Assembly (NCBI GenBank): GCA_963716925.1
Contig: CAVQUX010000015.1
Location: 124,001-188,000, forward strand
Direction: 5' to 3'
DNA from: DAISKN01 sp963716925
GTDB lineage: Bacteria; Acidobacteriota; Vicinamibacteria; Marinacidobacterales; SMYC01
DNA: 64,000 nucleotides
The translations under genes and the position numbers were made by a program. This document shows positions 9,324-16,763 of this stretch, in pieces. The notes beneath the pieces are model-generated. The model worked only from the letters and a program-made list of their open reading frames with translations, ran no database searches and had not been told where the DNA came from. Position 1 is the stretch's first letter; each line of letters opens with the position of its first letter.

Positions 9324-10340
9324 ATGAGCGGACGGCCGCCCCTCGATGCGGGGATTCTGCGCCTCGACGATCGGAATCTCACGTCGCTCCCCGATGGGTT
9401 CGCAAGCGAAGGGTATCTTCGCGAGCTTCATCTGGACGGAAACCTTCTGACTTCTCTTCCCCGGGCCATCGAGAGCCTCTCTGCGCTCGAGGTGATGCAC
9501 CTGCGCCGCAATCGTCTCGACTCGATTCCCGAGAGCATTTCGCGCCTCCGTTCGCTGAAAGACCTGAGGGTCGGCAAGAACCTCCTTACGGAAGTCCCGG
9601 ATTGCCTCTGGGATCTCGTCAGCCTCGAGATTCTCGACCTGTCGGAAAATCGCCTGTCGTCAGTATCGCCGAGGATCGGACGGCTCATCGAGCTGCGCAT
9701 GCTGGATCTCGGGCACAACGCGCTGTCCTCGATTCCCGAGGAGATGGGAGCCCTGACGAAGCTCAGGGACGGCCTATACCTCAGCGACAACCGACTGACC
9801 TCGATCCCGGAGTCTCTCGGCGGCCTCCGCGAGCTCCGGTATCTGAGCATCACCGACAACCAGCTGGCGACGCTGCCGGAAACGCTCGGACGATTGTCGC
9901 GGCTCCGCGAGCTGCGGCTCTACAACAACCGCCTCGAAATGCTCCCGGAGGCGCTCGCCGGTTTCTCCGACTTGAGAGAGATCCATCTCGCGAACAACCG
10001 GCTTACCGCGCTGCCGGATTCGATCGGCCTGCTCGGAAGCCTGCGAGAGCTCAGGCTGTCGAACAACCGTATCCAGTCGCTCCCGGACTCCATCGGCGGG
10101 TTGGGCCGGCTCACCGATCTCGATCTGAGGAACAACGAGCTGACGGCCCTCCCGACGGCGGTCGCGGGGCTAAAGAGCCTGACCCACCTGGATCTGCGCG
10201 GGAATCGTCTGGTCTCTCTTCCCGACGGTATTCGGAATCTCCCGAGCCTCGAGAAGCTCGATCTGCGATGGAACAAGCTCCGGACCGCCCCCGCCTGGCT
10301 CGCGGAGCTCGAGCTCCGCGGGTGCGCCGTTCTTCTCTAA
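9324..10340 (+). CDS. cytoplasmic leucine-rich repeat protein
   Basis: 338 residues made almost entirely of about 13 LRR units with a 23-residue period of the form LxxLDLxxNxLxxLPxxI, the bacterial/SHOC2-like class. There is no signal peptide or membrane segment, so it is predicted to be cytosolic, unlike most LRR virulence proteins. No enzymatic, kinase, GTPase or death-type domain is attached, so it probably works as a protein-protein scaffold. Transcribed divergently from the sigma-54 target gene at 9080; its 3' end overlaps the convergent binding-protein gene by 4 bp. Partner unknown. Confidence 0.9.
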   Translation: MSGRPPLDAGILRLDDRNLTSLPDGFASEGYLRELHLDGNLLTSLPRAIESLSALEVMHLRRNRLDSIPESISRLRSLKDLRVGKNLLTEVPDCLWDLVSLEILDLSENRLSSVSPRIGRLIELRMLDLGHNALSSIPEEMGALTKLRDGLYLSDNRLTSIPESLGGLRELRYLSITDNQLATLPETLGRLSRLRELRLYNNRLEMLPEALAGFSDLREIHLANNRLTALPDSIGLLGSLRELRLSNNRIQSLPDSIGGLGRLTDLDLRNNELTALPTAVAGLKSLTHLDLRGNRLVSLPDGIRNLPSLEKLDLRWNKLRTAPAWLAELELRGCAVLL

Positions 10341-11104
10341 CGTCCGATCGCAACCGGCCAGTCCGCATCGCGCGCGACGCCGAACCTCTTTCGCAGCTCG
10401 TCGAGGAGGCCCTCCCGTTCGAGCGCCTCGAGCGCGGAATCCAGGGAGACCTTGAGATCGGAGGCGGCGAGAGAGAGCACGAAGGCGTAGCGCTCGAGCG
10501 CGACGGGCTCGCGAAGAACGCGCAGGCGCCCGTTCGAAGCGCGGGCCGTCCGGACCGCTCCGTACTCGTCGACGATGAGAGCGTCGATCCTGCCTTGCTC
10601 GAGAAAAGGCACCCCTGCTTCTCCCTTGCCGAGGGCCACGGCTTCCACGCCCCGAAGCCCCGCGAGAGCCCGGGCCGATGTGCCCGCGCCCGCGGCGCCC
10701 ACCGGGCGGCCGGAGAGCTCCGCCAGGGTCCTGGGCTCGCTCTCTCCCACGCGCACCAGCGCCGCCTGGCAGGTCTCGAAGTACGGTCGGGTGAAGAGAT
10801 AGAGCTTCTCTCGCTCGGGGGTGATTCCGGTGGTGGCCGCGACGAGATCGTGGGCGCCGGTCGCAAGGCCCGGGAGCAGGTCGTCGTACGGCAGCACGAG
10901 GACCTCCGGGCGGAAGCCCGAGCGTTGCGCGACGAGGCGCGCGAGCTCGATCTCGAAGCCGGTCGGCCCTCCCGGCTCGGCGATGAAATGAAAGGGAGGA
11001 AACGTGGCGTCGGAGGCGATGCGGAGAGCCGGCGTTTGCGCCGCGCCCAGCGCTGCGCCGAGAAGGATCAGCAGCGTCGACAACGGAGTCTCCTTCGCCG
11101 CCAT
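10337..11104 (-). CDS. periplasmic amino-acid-type solute-binding protein (SBP family 3)
   Basis: 255 residues with an N-terminal export signal (~1-22) and the family 3 fold: the opening strand LRIASDATFPPF, GFEIELARLVAQRSG and the DLVAATTGITPEREKLYLFTRPY block are diagnostic of amino-acid-binding proteins related to HisJ/GlnH. No permease or ATPase gene is adjacent, so it is an orphan: it may feed a transporter elsewhere or act as a sensor. Convergent with the LRR gene (4 bp overlap) and divergent from the serine hydrolase gene with only ~44 bp between starts. Confidence 0.85.
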   Translation of the reverse strand: MAAKETPLSTLLILLGAALGAAQTPALRIASDATFPPFHFIAEPGGPTGFEIELARLVAQRSGFRPEVLVLPYDDLLPGLATGAHDLVAATTGITPEREKLYLFTRPYFETCQAALVRVGESEPRTLAELSGRPVGAAGAGTSARALAGLRGVEAVALGKGEAGVPFLEQGRIDALIVDEYGAVRTARASNGRLRVLREPVALERYAFVLSLAASDLKVSLDSALEALEREGLLDELRKRFGVARDADWPVAIGR

Positions 11105-11148
11105 TGTAGCCCTTGACGCGGATGCGGGCTGCCTCTACGCTGCCGCGC

Positions 11149-12297
11149 ATGCACGCTCTTCTTTCTTTGCTGTTCGCGGCGCAGATCTCCGTTTCCGACG
11201 CCATGGCTCGAGTCGAGGCCGCCCAGACCCCGGATCGGGAAGGTCTCGACCCCTACACGCTTCCGGAGGTCATGGACCGGTACCACGTTCCCGGCCTCAG
11301 CATCGCCGTCATTCGCGACTTCGCGGTCCACTGGGCGAAGGGCTACGGCGTCGCCGACGTCTCCACCGGGGCGGGAGTCGAGAACGACACGCTCTTTCAG
11401 GCGGCATCGATCAGTAAGCCCGTCGCCGCGATGGCGGTGCTCAAGGCCGTTCAAGAGGGAAAGTTCTCCCTGGACGACGACATCAATGGGATCCTGAAGT
11501 CGTGGAAGCTCCCGGTCGAGGGCTTCGCCGGCCGCGGTCCCGTCACCCCGCGGGCTCTTCTCAGCCACACTTCGGGCACCGGAGACGGGTTCGGGTTTCC
11601 CGGCTACCACCCCTCCGCGCCTTTGCCGACGACCGTCCAGATCCTCGACGGCCAGAGTCCTTCGAACGTCGGCCCGGTGCGCATGGAGCGACCGCCGCTC
11701 ACGGGGATGAAGTACTCCGGAGGGGGAGTCACCATCATGGAGCTCGCTCTCGTGGACGCGGTTCAAAAGCCCTTCCCCCGGATCCTCGAGGAATGGGTGC
11801 TGGGGCCGATCGGGATGAAAGACAGTACCTATGAGCAGCCGCTCGGGTCGATGCGGGATCGGAAAGCGGCGCGAGCTCACGACGGCGAAGGCAAGGCCAT
11901 GGACGCCAAATGGCACGTCTACCCCGAGCTCGAGGCCGCGGGCCTGTGGACGACCTCCGTCGATCTGGCGAAGCTCGCGATCGAGGTCCAGAAGTCGCTC
12001 CGGAACGAGTCGAATCGCGTACTCACGCGGGCGTCGGCGCGGGAGATGATGGAGCCGGTGGGGGTCGGGGACTTCGCTGTGGGGTTCCAGATCTCGAAAC
12101 TCGGCGAAGGCTGGTACTTCGGCCATGGCGGGAGCAACTGGGGATTCCGCTGCGATCTGGTAGCTCACAAGATCAAGGGGTACGGCGTCGCCATCATGAC
12201 GAACGGCGACAACGGCAGCATCGTCATCCGCGAGCTGAAGGACCGAATCGCGCGGGCCTACGACTGGGACTCGATCGACAAGCCCATTCCGCGCTGA
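11149..12297 (+). CDS. secreted serine hydrolase, class C beta-lactamase family
   Basis: 382 residues from the ATG at 11149, which begins a short export signal; the frame is also open from a TTG at 11113. The SxxK catalytic motif is SISK, the second motif is YSGGG (Gly where penicillin-recognising enzymes have Asn, common in esterase-like members), and the third is HGG in GHGGSNWGF. These place it in the penicillin-binding-protein/esterase superfamily (peptidase S12-like, esterase or amidase); real beta-lactamase activity should not be assumed. It is followed 10 bp later by the SMP-30 gene, probably as one unit. Confidence 0.88.
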   Translation: MHALLSLLFAAQISVSDAMARVEAAQTPDREGLDPYTLPEVMDRYHVPGLSIAVIRDFAVHWAKGYGVADVSTGAGVENDTLFQAASISKPVAAMAVLKAVQEGKFSLDDDINGILKSWKLPVEGFAGRGPVTPRALLSHTSGTGDGFGFPGYHPSAPLPTTVQILDGQSPSNVGPVRMERPPLTGMKYSGGGVTIMELALVDAVQKPFPRILEEWVLGPIGMKDSTYEQPLGSMRDRKAARAHDGEGKAMDAKWHVYPELEAAGLWTTSVDLAKLAIEVQKSLRNESNRVLTRASAREMMEPVGVGDFAVGFQISKLGEGWYFGHGGSNWGFRCDLVAHKIKGYGVAIMTNGDNGSIVIRELKDRIARAYDWDSIDKPIPR

Positions 12298-12307
12298 AGA
12301 GCAGGCA

Positions 12308-13300
12308 ATGCCGACTCGACGATCGTTTCTCTCCCACGGCGCCGCGCTTCTGGCGGCGCCCTGGCAGGACCCGCCCGTGCGCTATCCCGATCCGCGCGTC
12401 AAGGTTCTCGATCCCCGGTTCGCGCGCTACCGCATCGGAAACACGCCGCTCCAGCGCCTTCACACGGGAACCCTCTGGGCGGAAGGTCCCGCCTGGAACG
12501 CCGTCGGCCGCTATCTCGTCTGGAGCGACATCCCGAACGACCTGCAGCTTCGCTTTCTCGAGGAGGACGGGCACGTCAGCGCGTTTCGCCATCCTTCGGG
12601 GAACAGCAACGGGAACACGTTCGATTGGGAGGGACGGCAGATTTCCTGCGAGCACGGGAACCGGCGTGTGGTGCGCTACGAGCACGACGGCACCCGGACC
12701 GTCGTCGCCGACCGATGGGAAGGAAAGCCGCTCAACGCTCCCAACGACGTCGTCGTCCATCCCCGGGACGGCGCGATCTGGTTCACGGACCCCGGCTACG
12801 GGAGCATGGGGCACTACGAAGGCGCCAAGGCCGAGCTCGAGATCAAAGAGGCGGTCTATCGCGTCGATGCCGCGACCGGCACGATGGACGTCGTGACCGC
12901 CGACGTCGTGAAGCCCAACGGAATCTGCTTCTCTCCGGACTACGGGAAGCTCTACGTCGCCGACACCGGTGCCTCGCCGAGAAACATCAAAGTCTGGGAC
13001 GTCGTCGACGGGAGGAAGCTCATGGGTGGACGCGAGTTCTGCTCGATGGCGCCCGGAGCCGCCGACGGCATCCGCGCCGACGAGGACGGCAACCTCTGGG
13101 CGAGCGCCGGCTGGGCGGGAGAGGACTTCGACGGAGTGCACGTCTTCGCGCCCGACGGCGTCCGCATCGGCCAGATTCTCCTTCCCGAGATCTGCGCCAA
13201 CCTGTGCTTCGGAGGAGCGAAGAGAAACCGGCTCTTCATGACCGCGAGTCAGTCGCTCTATGCACTCTACGTGGACACGCGCGGCGCTCACATCACCTGA
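12308..13300 (+). CDS. SMP-30/gluconolactonase-family protein, probable Tat substrate
   Basis: 330 residues. The N-terminus RRSFLSHGAALLAAP is a short twin-arginine-type signal. The rest is the six-bladed propeller of the SMP-30/gluconolactonase/LRE family: the metal ligand Glu in AEGPAWN, the Asn in NGNTFD, PNDVVVHPRDGAIWFTDPGYG and the Asp in ADGIRADEDGNLWAS are visible. It would hydrolyse a sugar lactone or related ester in the periplasm. Likely co-transcribed with the preceding hydrolase. Confidence 0.88.
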   Translation: MPTRRSFLSHGAALLAAPWQDPPVRYPDPRVKVLDPRFARYRIGNTPLQRLHTGTLWAEGPAWNAVGRYLVWSDIPNDLQLRFLEEDGHVSAFRHPSGNSNGNTFDWEGRQISCEHGNRRVVRYEHDGTRTVVADRWEGKPLNAPNDVVVHPRDGAIWFTDPGYGSMGHYEGAKAELEIKEAVYRVDAATGTMDVVTADVVKPNGICFSPDYGKLYVADTGASPRNIKVWDVVDGRKLMGGREFCSMAPGAADGIRADEDGNLWASAGWAGEDFDGVHVFAPDGVRIGQILLPEICANLCFGGAKRNRLFMTASQSLYALYVDTRGAHIT

Positions 13301-13322
13301 GCCCTCGGCGGCTTCGTGAACC

Positions 13323-14147
13323 TCAGGGAGCCCGGGGTACGAACGGCCGGGACTCGACGCCGGAGGGACTGACGACGAGCGCGGTGCGCTGCGGGATCTC
13401 GGTCCAGGCCGCGGCCACGTTCCCCAGGGGCTCGGAGACGACGGCGCGGGCGCTCCGGGCGAAGACCCGCCGCAGCGCCGGGTTGAGCTCGTACAGGTCT
13501 TCGATCTCCCGGCTGTGGAAGAGCGTCGGAGCGTCGCCGTCGGTGGCGTAGCGGACCGCGTAGAGAGTATGGCCGTCGCTGAAACCGAGCGTCATCCACA
13601 GCGGATCGGAGACGCCCCTCTTTCTCGCGGCCGTTTCGACGAAGCCCGCCATCCTCTCGGCCGCGCCCAGCGGGTCCTGCTCGAGGCCGAAGGTCAGCAT
13701 CAGGTAGAACATGACCTCCGAATCGGTGGTTCCATTGATGAGAGGAAACAGATCGGGATCGACGGCGAACAGGAGCTCGCGCCGGATCTTCTCGATCCCG
13801 TGGATCTCTCCGTTGTGAACGAACAGCCACCGCCCCTTGCGGAAGGGATGGCAGTTCGTTTCCTGGACCGCAGCCTGCGAGGCGGCGCGGACGTGCGCCA
13901 GGAACAGGGGGGACTCGATGATGGAGCAGATCTCGAGAAGGTTGAAATCGTTCCACGCGGGGCGGATGCTCCGGAAGAGCGCCGGCCGCCCGCGAAGGTC
14001 GTACCAGCCGACCCCGAAGCCGTCTCCGTTGGTCACGGTGACCGCGGCCTTGGCGCTCATGCTCTGATCGATCAGCGAGTGCGCGGGCTTGAACAGCAGC
14101 TCGTCGAGGAGCACCGGAGCTCCCGAGTAGGCAAGCCATCGACACAT
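13323..14147 (-). CDS. class II glutamine amidotransferase domain protein
   Basis: 274 residues beginning MCRWLAYSG, so removal of Met exposes the catalytic Cys as the N-terminal nucleophile. The glutamine-site signatures NGDGFGVGWY, LAHVRAAS and HNGEIHG are present, as in the stand-alone EgtC/YafJ-type family. Such enzymes hydrolyse gamma-glutamyl amides; no ergothioneine genes are nearby, so the substrate is open. It starts ~60 bp downstream of the ankyrin gene and may belong to the same transcript as the ECF sigma-ankyrin gene. Confidence 0.9.
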   Translation of the reverse strand: MCRWLAYSGAPVLLDELLFKPAHSLIDQSMSAKAAVTVTNGDGFGVGWYDLRGRPALFRSIRPAWNDFNLLEICSIIESPLFLAHVRAASQAAVQETNCHPFRKGRWLFVHNGEIHGIEKIRRELLFAVDPDLFPLINGTTDSEVMFYLMLTFGLEQDPLGAAERMAGFVETAARKRGVSDPLWMTLGFSDGHTLYAVRYATDGDAPTLFHSREIEDLYELNPALRRVFARSARAVVSEPLGNVAAAWTEIPQRTALVVSPSGVESRPFVPRAP

Positions 14148-14207
14148 CAGCGAACCTCCTGATCTCGAGCGGGGCGTCCTGAGAAAAGGATACCAGGAGC
14201 CTGGCGA

Positions 14208-14868
14208 TCAGGAGAGGAGATCGACGAGCGCCGGATGCTTCGCGTCCCGCGCCATCGCGAGCGCGGTTCGCGCCGTCGTCGGCTTTCGCGCTCGGATCCG
14301 CGCCTCGCTCCAGAAACAGCTTTGCGAGGTCGACCCGACCCGCCATCGCCGCCGCGTGGAGGGGCGTGAATCCGGCCTGCTGCACCGCGTTCACGTCGGC
14401 TCCCGCCTCGACCAGGAGAAGCGCGATTTCGAAGCTACCCGCGGCGCTCGCGGCATGGATGGCCGCCACCTTCATCGCGTTCTGGGCCGCGAGGTTCGGA
14501 TTCGCGCCGCGCGCCAGCAGAAGCCGCACCGCCTCCACGCGCCCGAAGAACGCGGCGAGGCCCAGGGGGAAGAACCCGTCCGTAGCGTAGGCATCGACCA
14601 GCGCCGGATCTCCTTCGAGCAGGACCTCGAGCCGCGCCGTCTTCCCGAAGGCCGCGGCCTCGAAGACGTCGAGGGGCGAGAGCGCTTCCTTACGGGCCAC
14701 GAGGAGCTCGGCGGTCTCCCGCTTGCGATGGTAGAGCGCGAGAAGCGGAGCCGAGACCCCGGTCTCGTTCCTGGCCGCCGCGAGCGAGGGCGATTCCTCG
14801 ACCAGCGCCCTCACCCGGGACAGCTCTCCACCCGTCACCTCCGCCAGAAATTCCGCCTCTCTCACCAT
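14208..14868 (-). CDS. ankyrin-repeat protein, reading frame broken by one extra base
   Basis: Starts at the ATG at 14868, 1 bp after the stop of the ECF sigma-ankyrin gene. About 195 residues of ankyrin repeats are read in this frame (units such as GFTPLHAAAMAGRVDLAKLFLERGAD split by turns). Near 14272-14283 the homology jumps to the next frame, which continues TARTALAMARDAKHPALV and stops at 14208-14210. The length of 661 bp is 3n+1, so one inserted base would explain it; intact product ~219 residues. Unshifted, the frame runs antisense-like through the amidotransferase gene to 13288, which is not credible. Probably a partner of the upstream fusion protein. Real mutation or assembly error cannot be separated here. 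Confidence 0.75.
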
Positions 14869-14869
14869 C

Positions 14870-16144
14870 TCACGACTCCTTTCTCAAGAGGAGCCCAAAA
14901 GCCTCCTCTTGACCCGCCTCACGCGCCACGTCGAGAGGCGAAGCCCCCGAATCGTCCCGCGCATCCGGGGAAGCGCCGCGCTCGAGAAGCAGCGCGACGA
15001 GATCGACGAACCCGTAGGCCGCCGCGTAATGGAGCGGGCTCCAGCCCGCTCGCGGCCAACCTCTTCCTCCGCGTCGCGTATCGACGTCGGCACCGCGCTC
15101 GATCAGGAGCCTCGCGGCTTCGACTCGACGGCCGAAGAGTGCGGCGATGATCGGCGTGGCGCCGACCGGATGGCGGGAGACGACGCTCGCGTCGGCCCCG
15201 CGGTCCAGGAGAAACCGCATCGTGTCCAGGTGGCCGAAGTGCGCCGCGAGCGCGAGAGCGGTGAAGCCCTCGGAAGAAAAAGAGTCGAGAAGCTCCGGCT
15301 TTCCCTGGAGGATCGCGCGAACGCGGTCGGTGTCGCCGATCGCCGCCGCCTCGTGGTGATCCACGGGCGCGCCCGCCTCGCGCAGAAGCGCCGCGACCTC
15401 GTGGTGCCCGTTGTTGGCGGCGAGGATGAGGGCGGTGTTGCCCATGAAGTCCCGTCCGTGGCGCAGTCGGGGGTTCCGCAGAAGGAGCGACTTCACCCGT
15501 TCCGCGTCCCCGCTCCTCGCGGCGCGCAGGATCTCGACGACGCCCTCCGCGAAGCTCGAGTCGCGGGAAGGGCGGCGGCGCCTCAGATCGTCGGTCACCT
15601 CGTCCGTCAGGATCTCGCGGAGCTTCTCCCGTCCGTCGTGCAGGCGTTTCTTTACCGTTCCCACGGGCACGTTCAGGAAAGCGGAGAGCTCGGCGAGAGA
15701 ATGCCCGCTCATGTAGTGCAGCACCAGGACCGAACGCTGTTTCTCGGGAATCAAGTCGAGCGCATCGACCAATCGATCTCGCATCTCGTTCCTCTCGGCG
15801 ACGTCGGCGGGCGACGGGTCCTTCGATCGTGCGTCCGCGAGCTCCTCGAACGAGAGCATCGGCGGTGTATGCCTGCGGGTGCGGCGATCGCAGTGTTTGA
15901 AGACGATCCGCCGGAGCCAGCTCGGGAAAGCGAGCGGCTCCCGGAGGTCCCGGATATGGCGATAGGCGTCCAGAAACGCCTCCTGGGCGGAGTCCTCCGC
16001 GAGCTGAAAATCGCCCAGGATGGAGTAGGCGTATCCGACCGCCATGTCCTGGAAGCTCTCGACGAGCTCGGAAAATCGCGCGTCGTCCCCCGCCTGGACC
16101 TCGCTCACCGCCGCCGCGAAACGGGGTGCTTCCGTGCGATTCAT
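14870..16144 (-). CDS. ECF sigma factor fused to a C-terminal ankyrin-repeat domain
   Basis: 424 residues. Residues ~20-95 form sigma region 2 (LAEDSAQEAFLDAYRHIRDL and the FPSWLRRIVFKHCDRR helix) and ~120-180 sigma region 4 (LIPEKQRSVLVLHYMSGHSL, LNVPVGTVKKRLHDGREKL). After a basic linker, ~200-424 is a run of about six ankyrin repeats (MGNTALILAANNGHHEVAAL, GASPLDVAREAGQEEAF and others). Typical ECF factors stop at ~180-200 residues, so the extension doubles the protein. No anti-sigma gene is adjacent; the ankyrin part may regulate sigma activity in cis or through a partner. The next gene, 1 bp away, is another ankyrin protein. Function of the fusion is inference. Confidence 0.9.
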   Translation of the reverse strand: MNRTEAPRFAAAVSEVQAGDDARFSELVESFQDMAVGYAYSILGDFQLAEDSAQEAFLDAYRHIRDLREPLAFPSWLRRIVFKHCDRRTRRHTPPMLSFEELADARSKDPSPADVAERNEMRDRLVDALDLIPEKQRSVLVLHYMSGHSLAELSAFLNVPVGTVKKRLHDGREKLREILTDEVTDDLRRRRPSRDSSFAEGVVEILRAARSGDAERVKSLLLRNPRLRHGRDFMGNTALILAANNGHHEVAALLREAGAPVDHHEAAAIGDTDRVRAILQGKPELLDSFSSEGFTALALAAHFGHLDTMRFLLDRGADASVVSRHPVGATPIIAALFGRRVEAARLLIERGADVDTRRGGRGWPRAGWSPLHYAAAYGFVDLVALLLERGASPDARDDSGASPLDVAREAGQEEAFGLLLRKES

Positions 16145-16376
16145 CGTTCGTTCTCGAAGGTAGAGACCCGTCCGTAAGGTAGCAGGTTACCCCGTGGGGG
16201 AGCCGCCGGGCCTGGTGTCCCGCGCGGCCAGTTTGGGATTTGACAATCGAGTTGAATTAGCCGAGCATAAGGCGTCTGGCCAACCGATGGCTTTTCGTAG
16301 AACACTTCAGCTGGTGACTTCCACCACACCTCCGTTAGCCCTCGCCTAGGCCGTATCTGTAGGAGTATCGTTTCCC

Positions 16377-16673
16377 ATGGCTAAGATTTACGTAGGCAAT
16401 TGTTCCTTCGACGTCACCGAGCAGCAGCTCCGCGACGTCTTTTCGGCTTACGGCGAGGTGGATAGCGTCAGCGTCATCACCGATCGCGACACCGGCCGCC
16501 CGCGCGGCTTCGCTTTCGTGGAGATGTCGGACGCCTCGGCCGCTCAGGCGGCCATCCGCGGCGTCAACGGCACCGAGCTCGGCGGCCGCACGCTCAACGT
16601 CAACGAAGCCCGCCCCAAGGGCAACGGCGGCGGTGGCGGCGGACGCGGCGGCGGCGGCGGCCGGCGCTGGTAA
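16377..16673 (+). CDS. RRM RNA-binding protein with Gly/Arg-rich tail
   Basis: 98 residues. One RNA-recognition motif: RNP2 IYVGNC near residue 4 and RNP1 RGFAFVEM near residue 43, then a flexible GGGGGGRGGGG-type tail ending RRW. This is the small bacterial glycine-rich RRM class found in cyanobacteria and other phyla, thought to act as RNA chaperones, often cold-induced. The 230 bp upstream contain an exact TTGACA at 16240-16245 but only a poor -10 (CATAAG, wide spacing), which would give a leader of ~100 nt. AGGAG sits about 13 nt before the ATG. Confidence 0.93.
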   Translation: MAKIYVGNCSFDVTEQQLRDVFSAYGEVDSVSVITDRDTGRPRGFAFVEMSDASAAQAAIRGVNGTELGGRTLNVNEARPKGNGGGGGGRGGGGGRRW

Positions 16674-16702
16674 GTCGACTCTCGTTCTAGTCTGCGCGTA
16701 GC

Positions 16703-16738
16703 CCCGTACTCCGGGGGCTCCGGTCTCCGGAGTGCGGG
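16703..16738. terminator. hairpin between convergent genes, possible bidirectional terminator
   Basis: 12-base arms CCCGTACTCCGG (16703-16714) and CCGGAGTGCGGG (16727-16738) pair with one mismatch around a 12-base loop. It lies between the convergent RRM and DUF2207 genes. There is no T-run, so it may act as an mRNA 3' stabiliser or rho-assisted stop and not as an intrinsic terminator. Confidence 0.45.
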
Positions 16739-16763
16739 CGACGCGCGCCTCGCAGAGACTCCG

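Noticed and set aside
11149..12297. Beta-lactam resistance gene
   Set aside because: Has SxxK and HGG motifs, but the second motif is YSG and the family is mostly esterases and peptidases; no basis for calling resistance.
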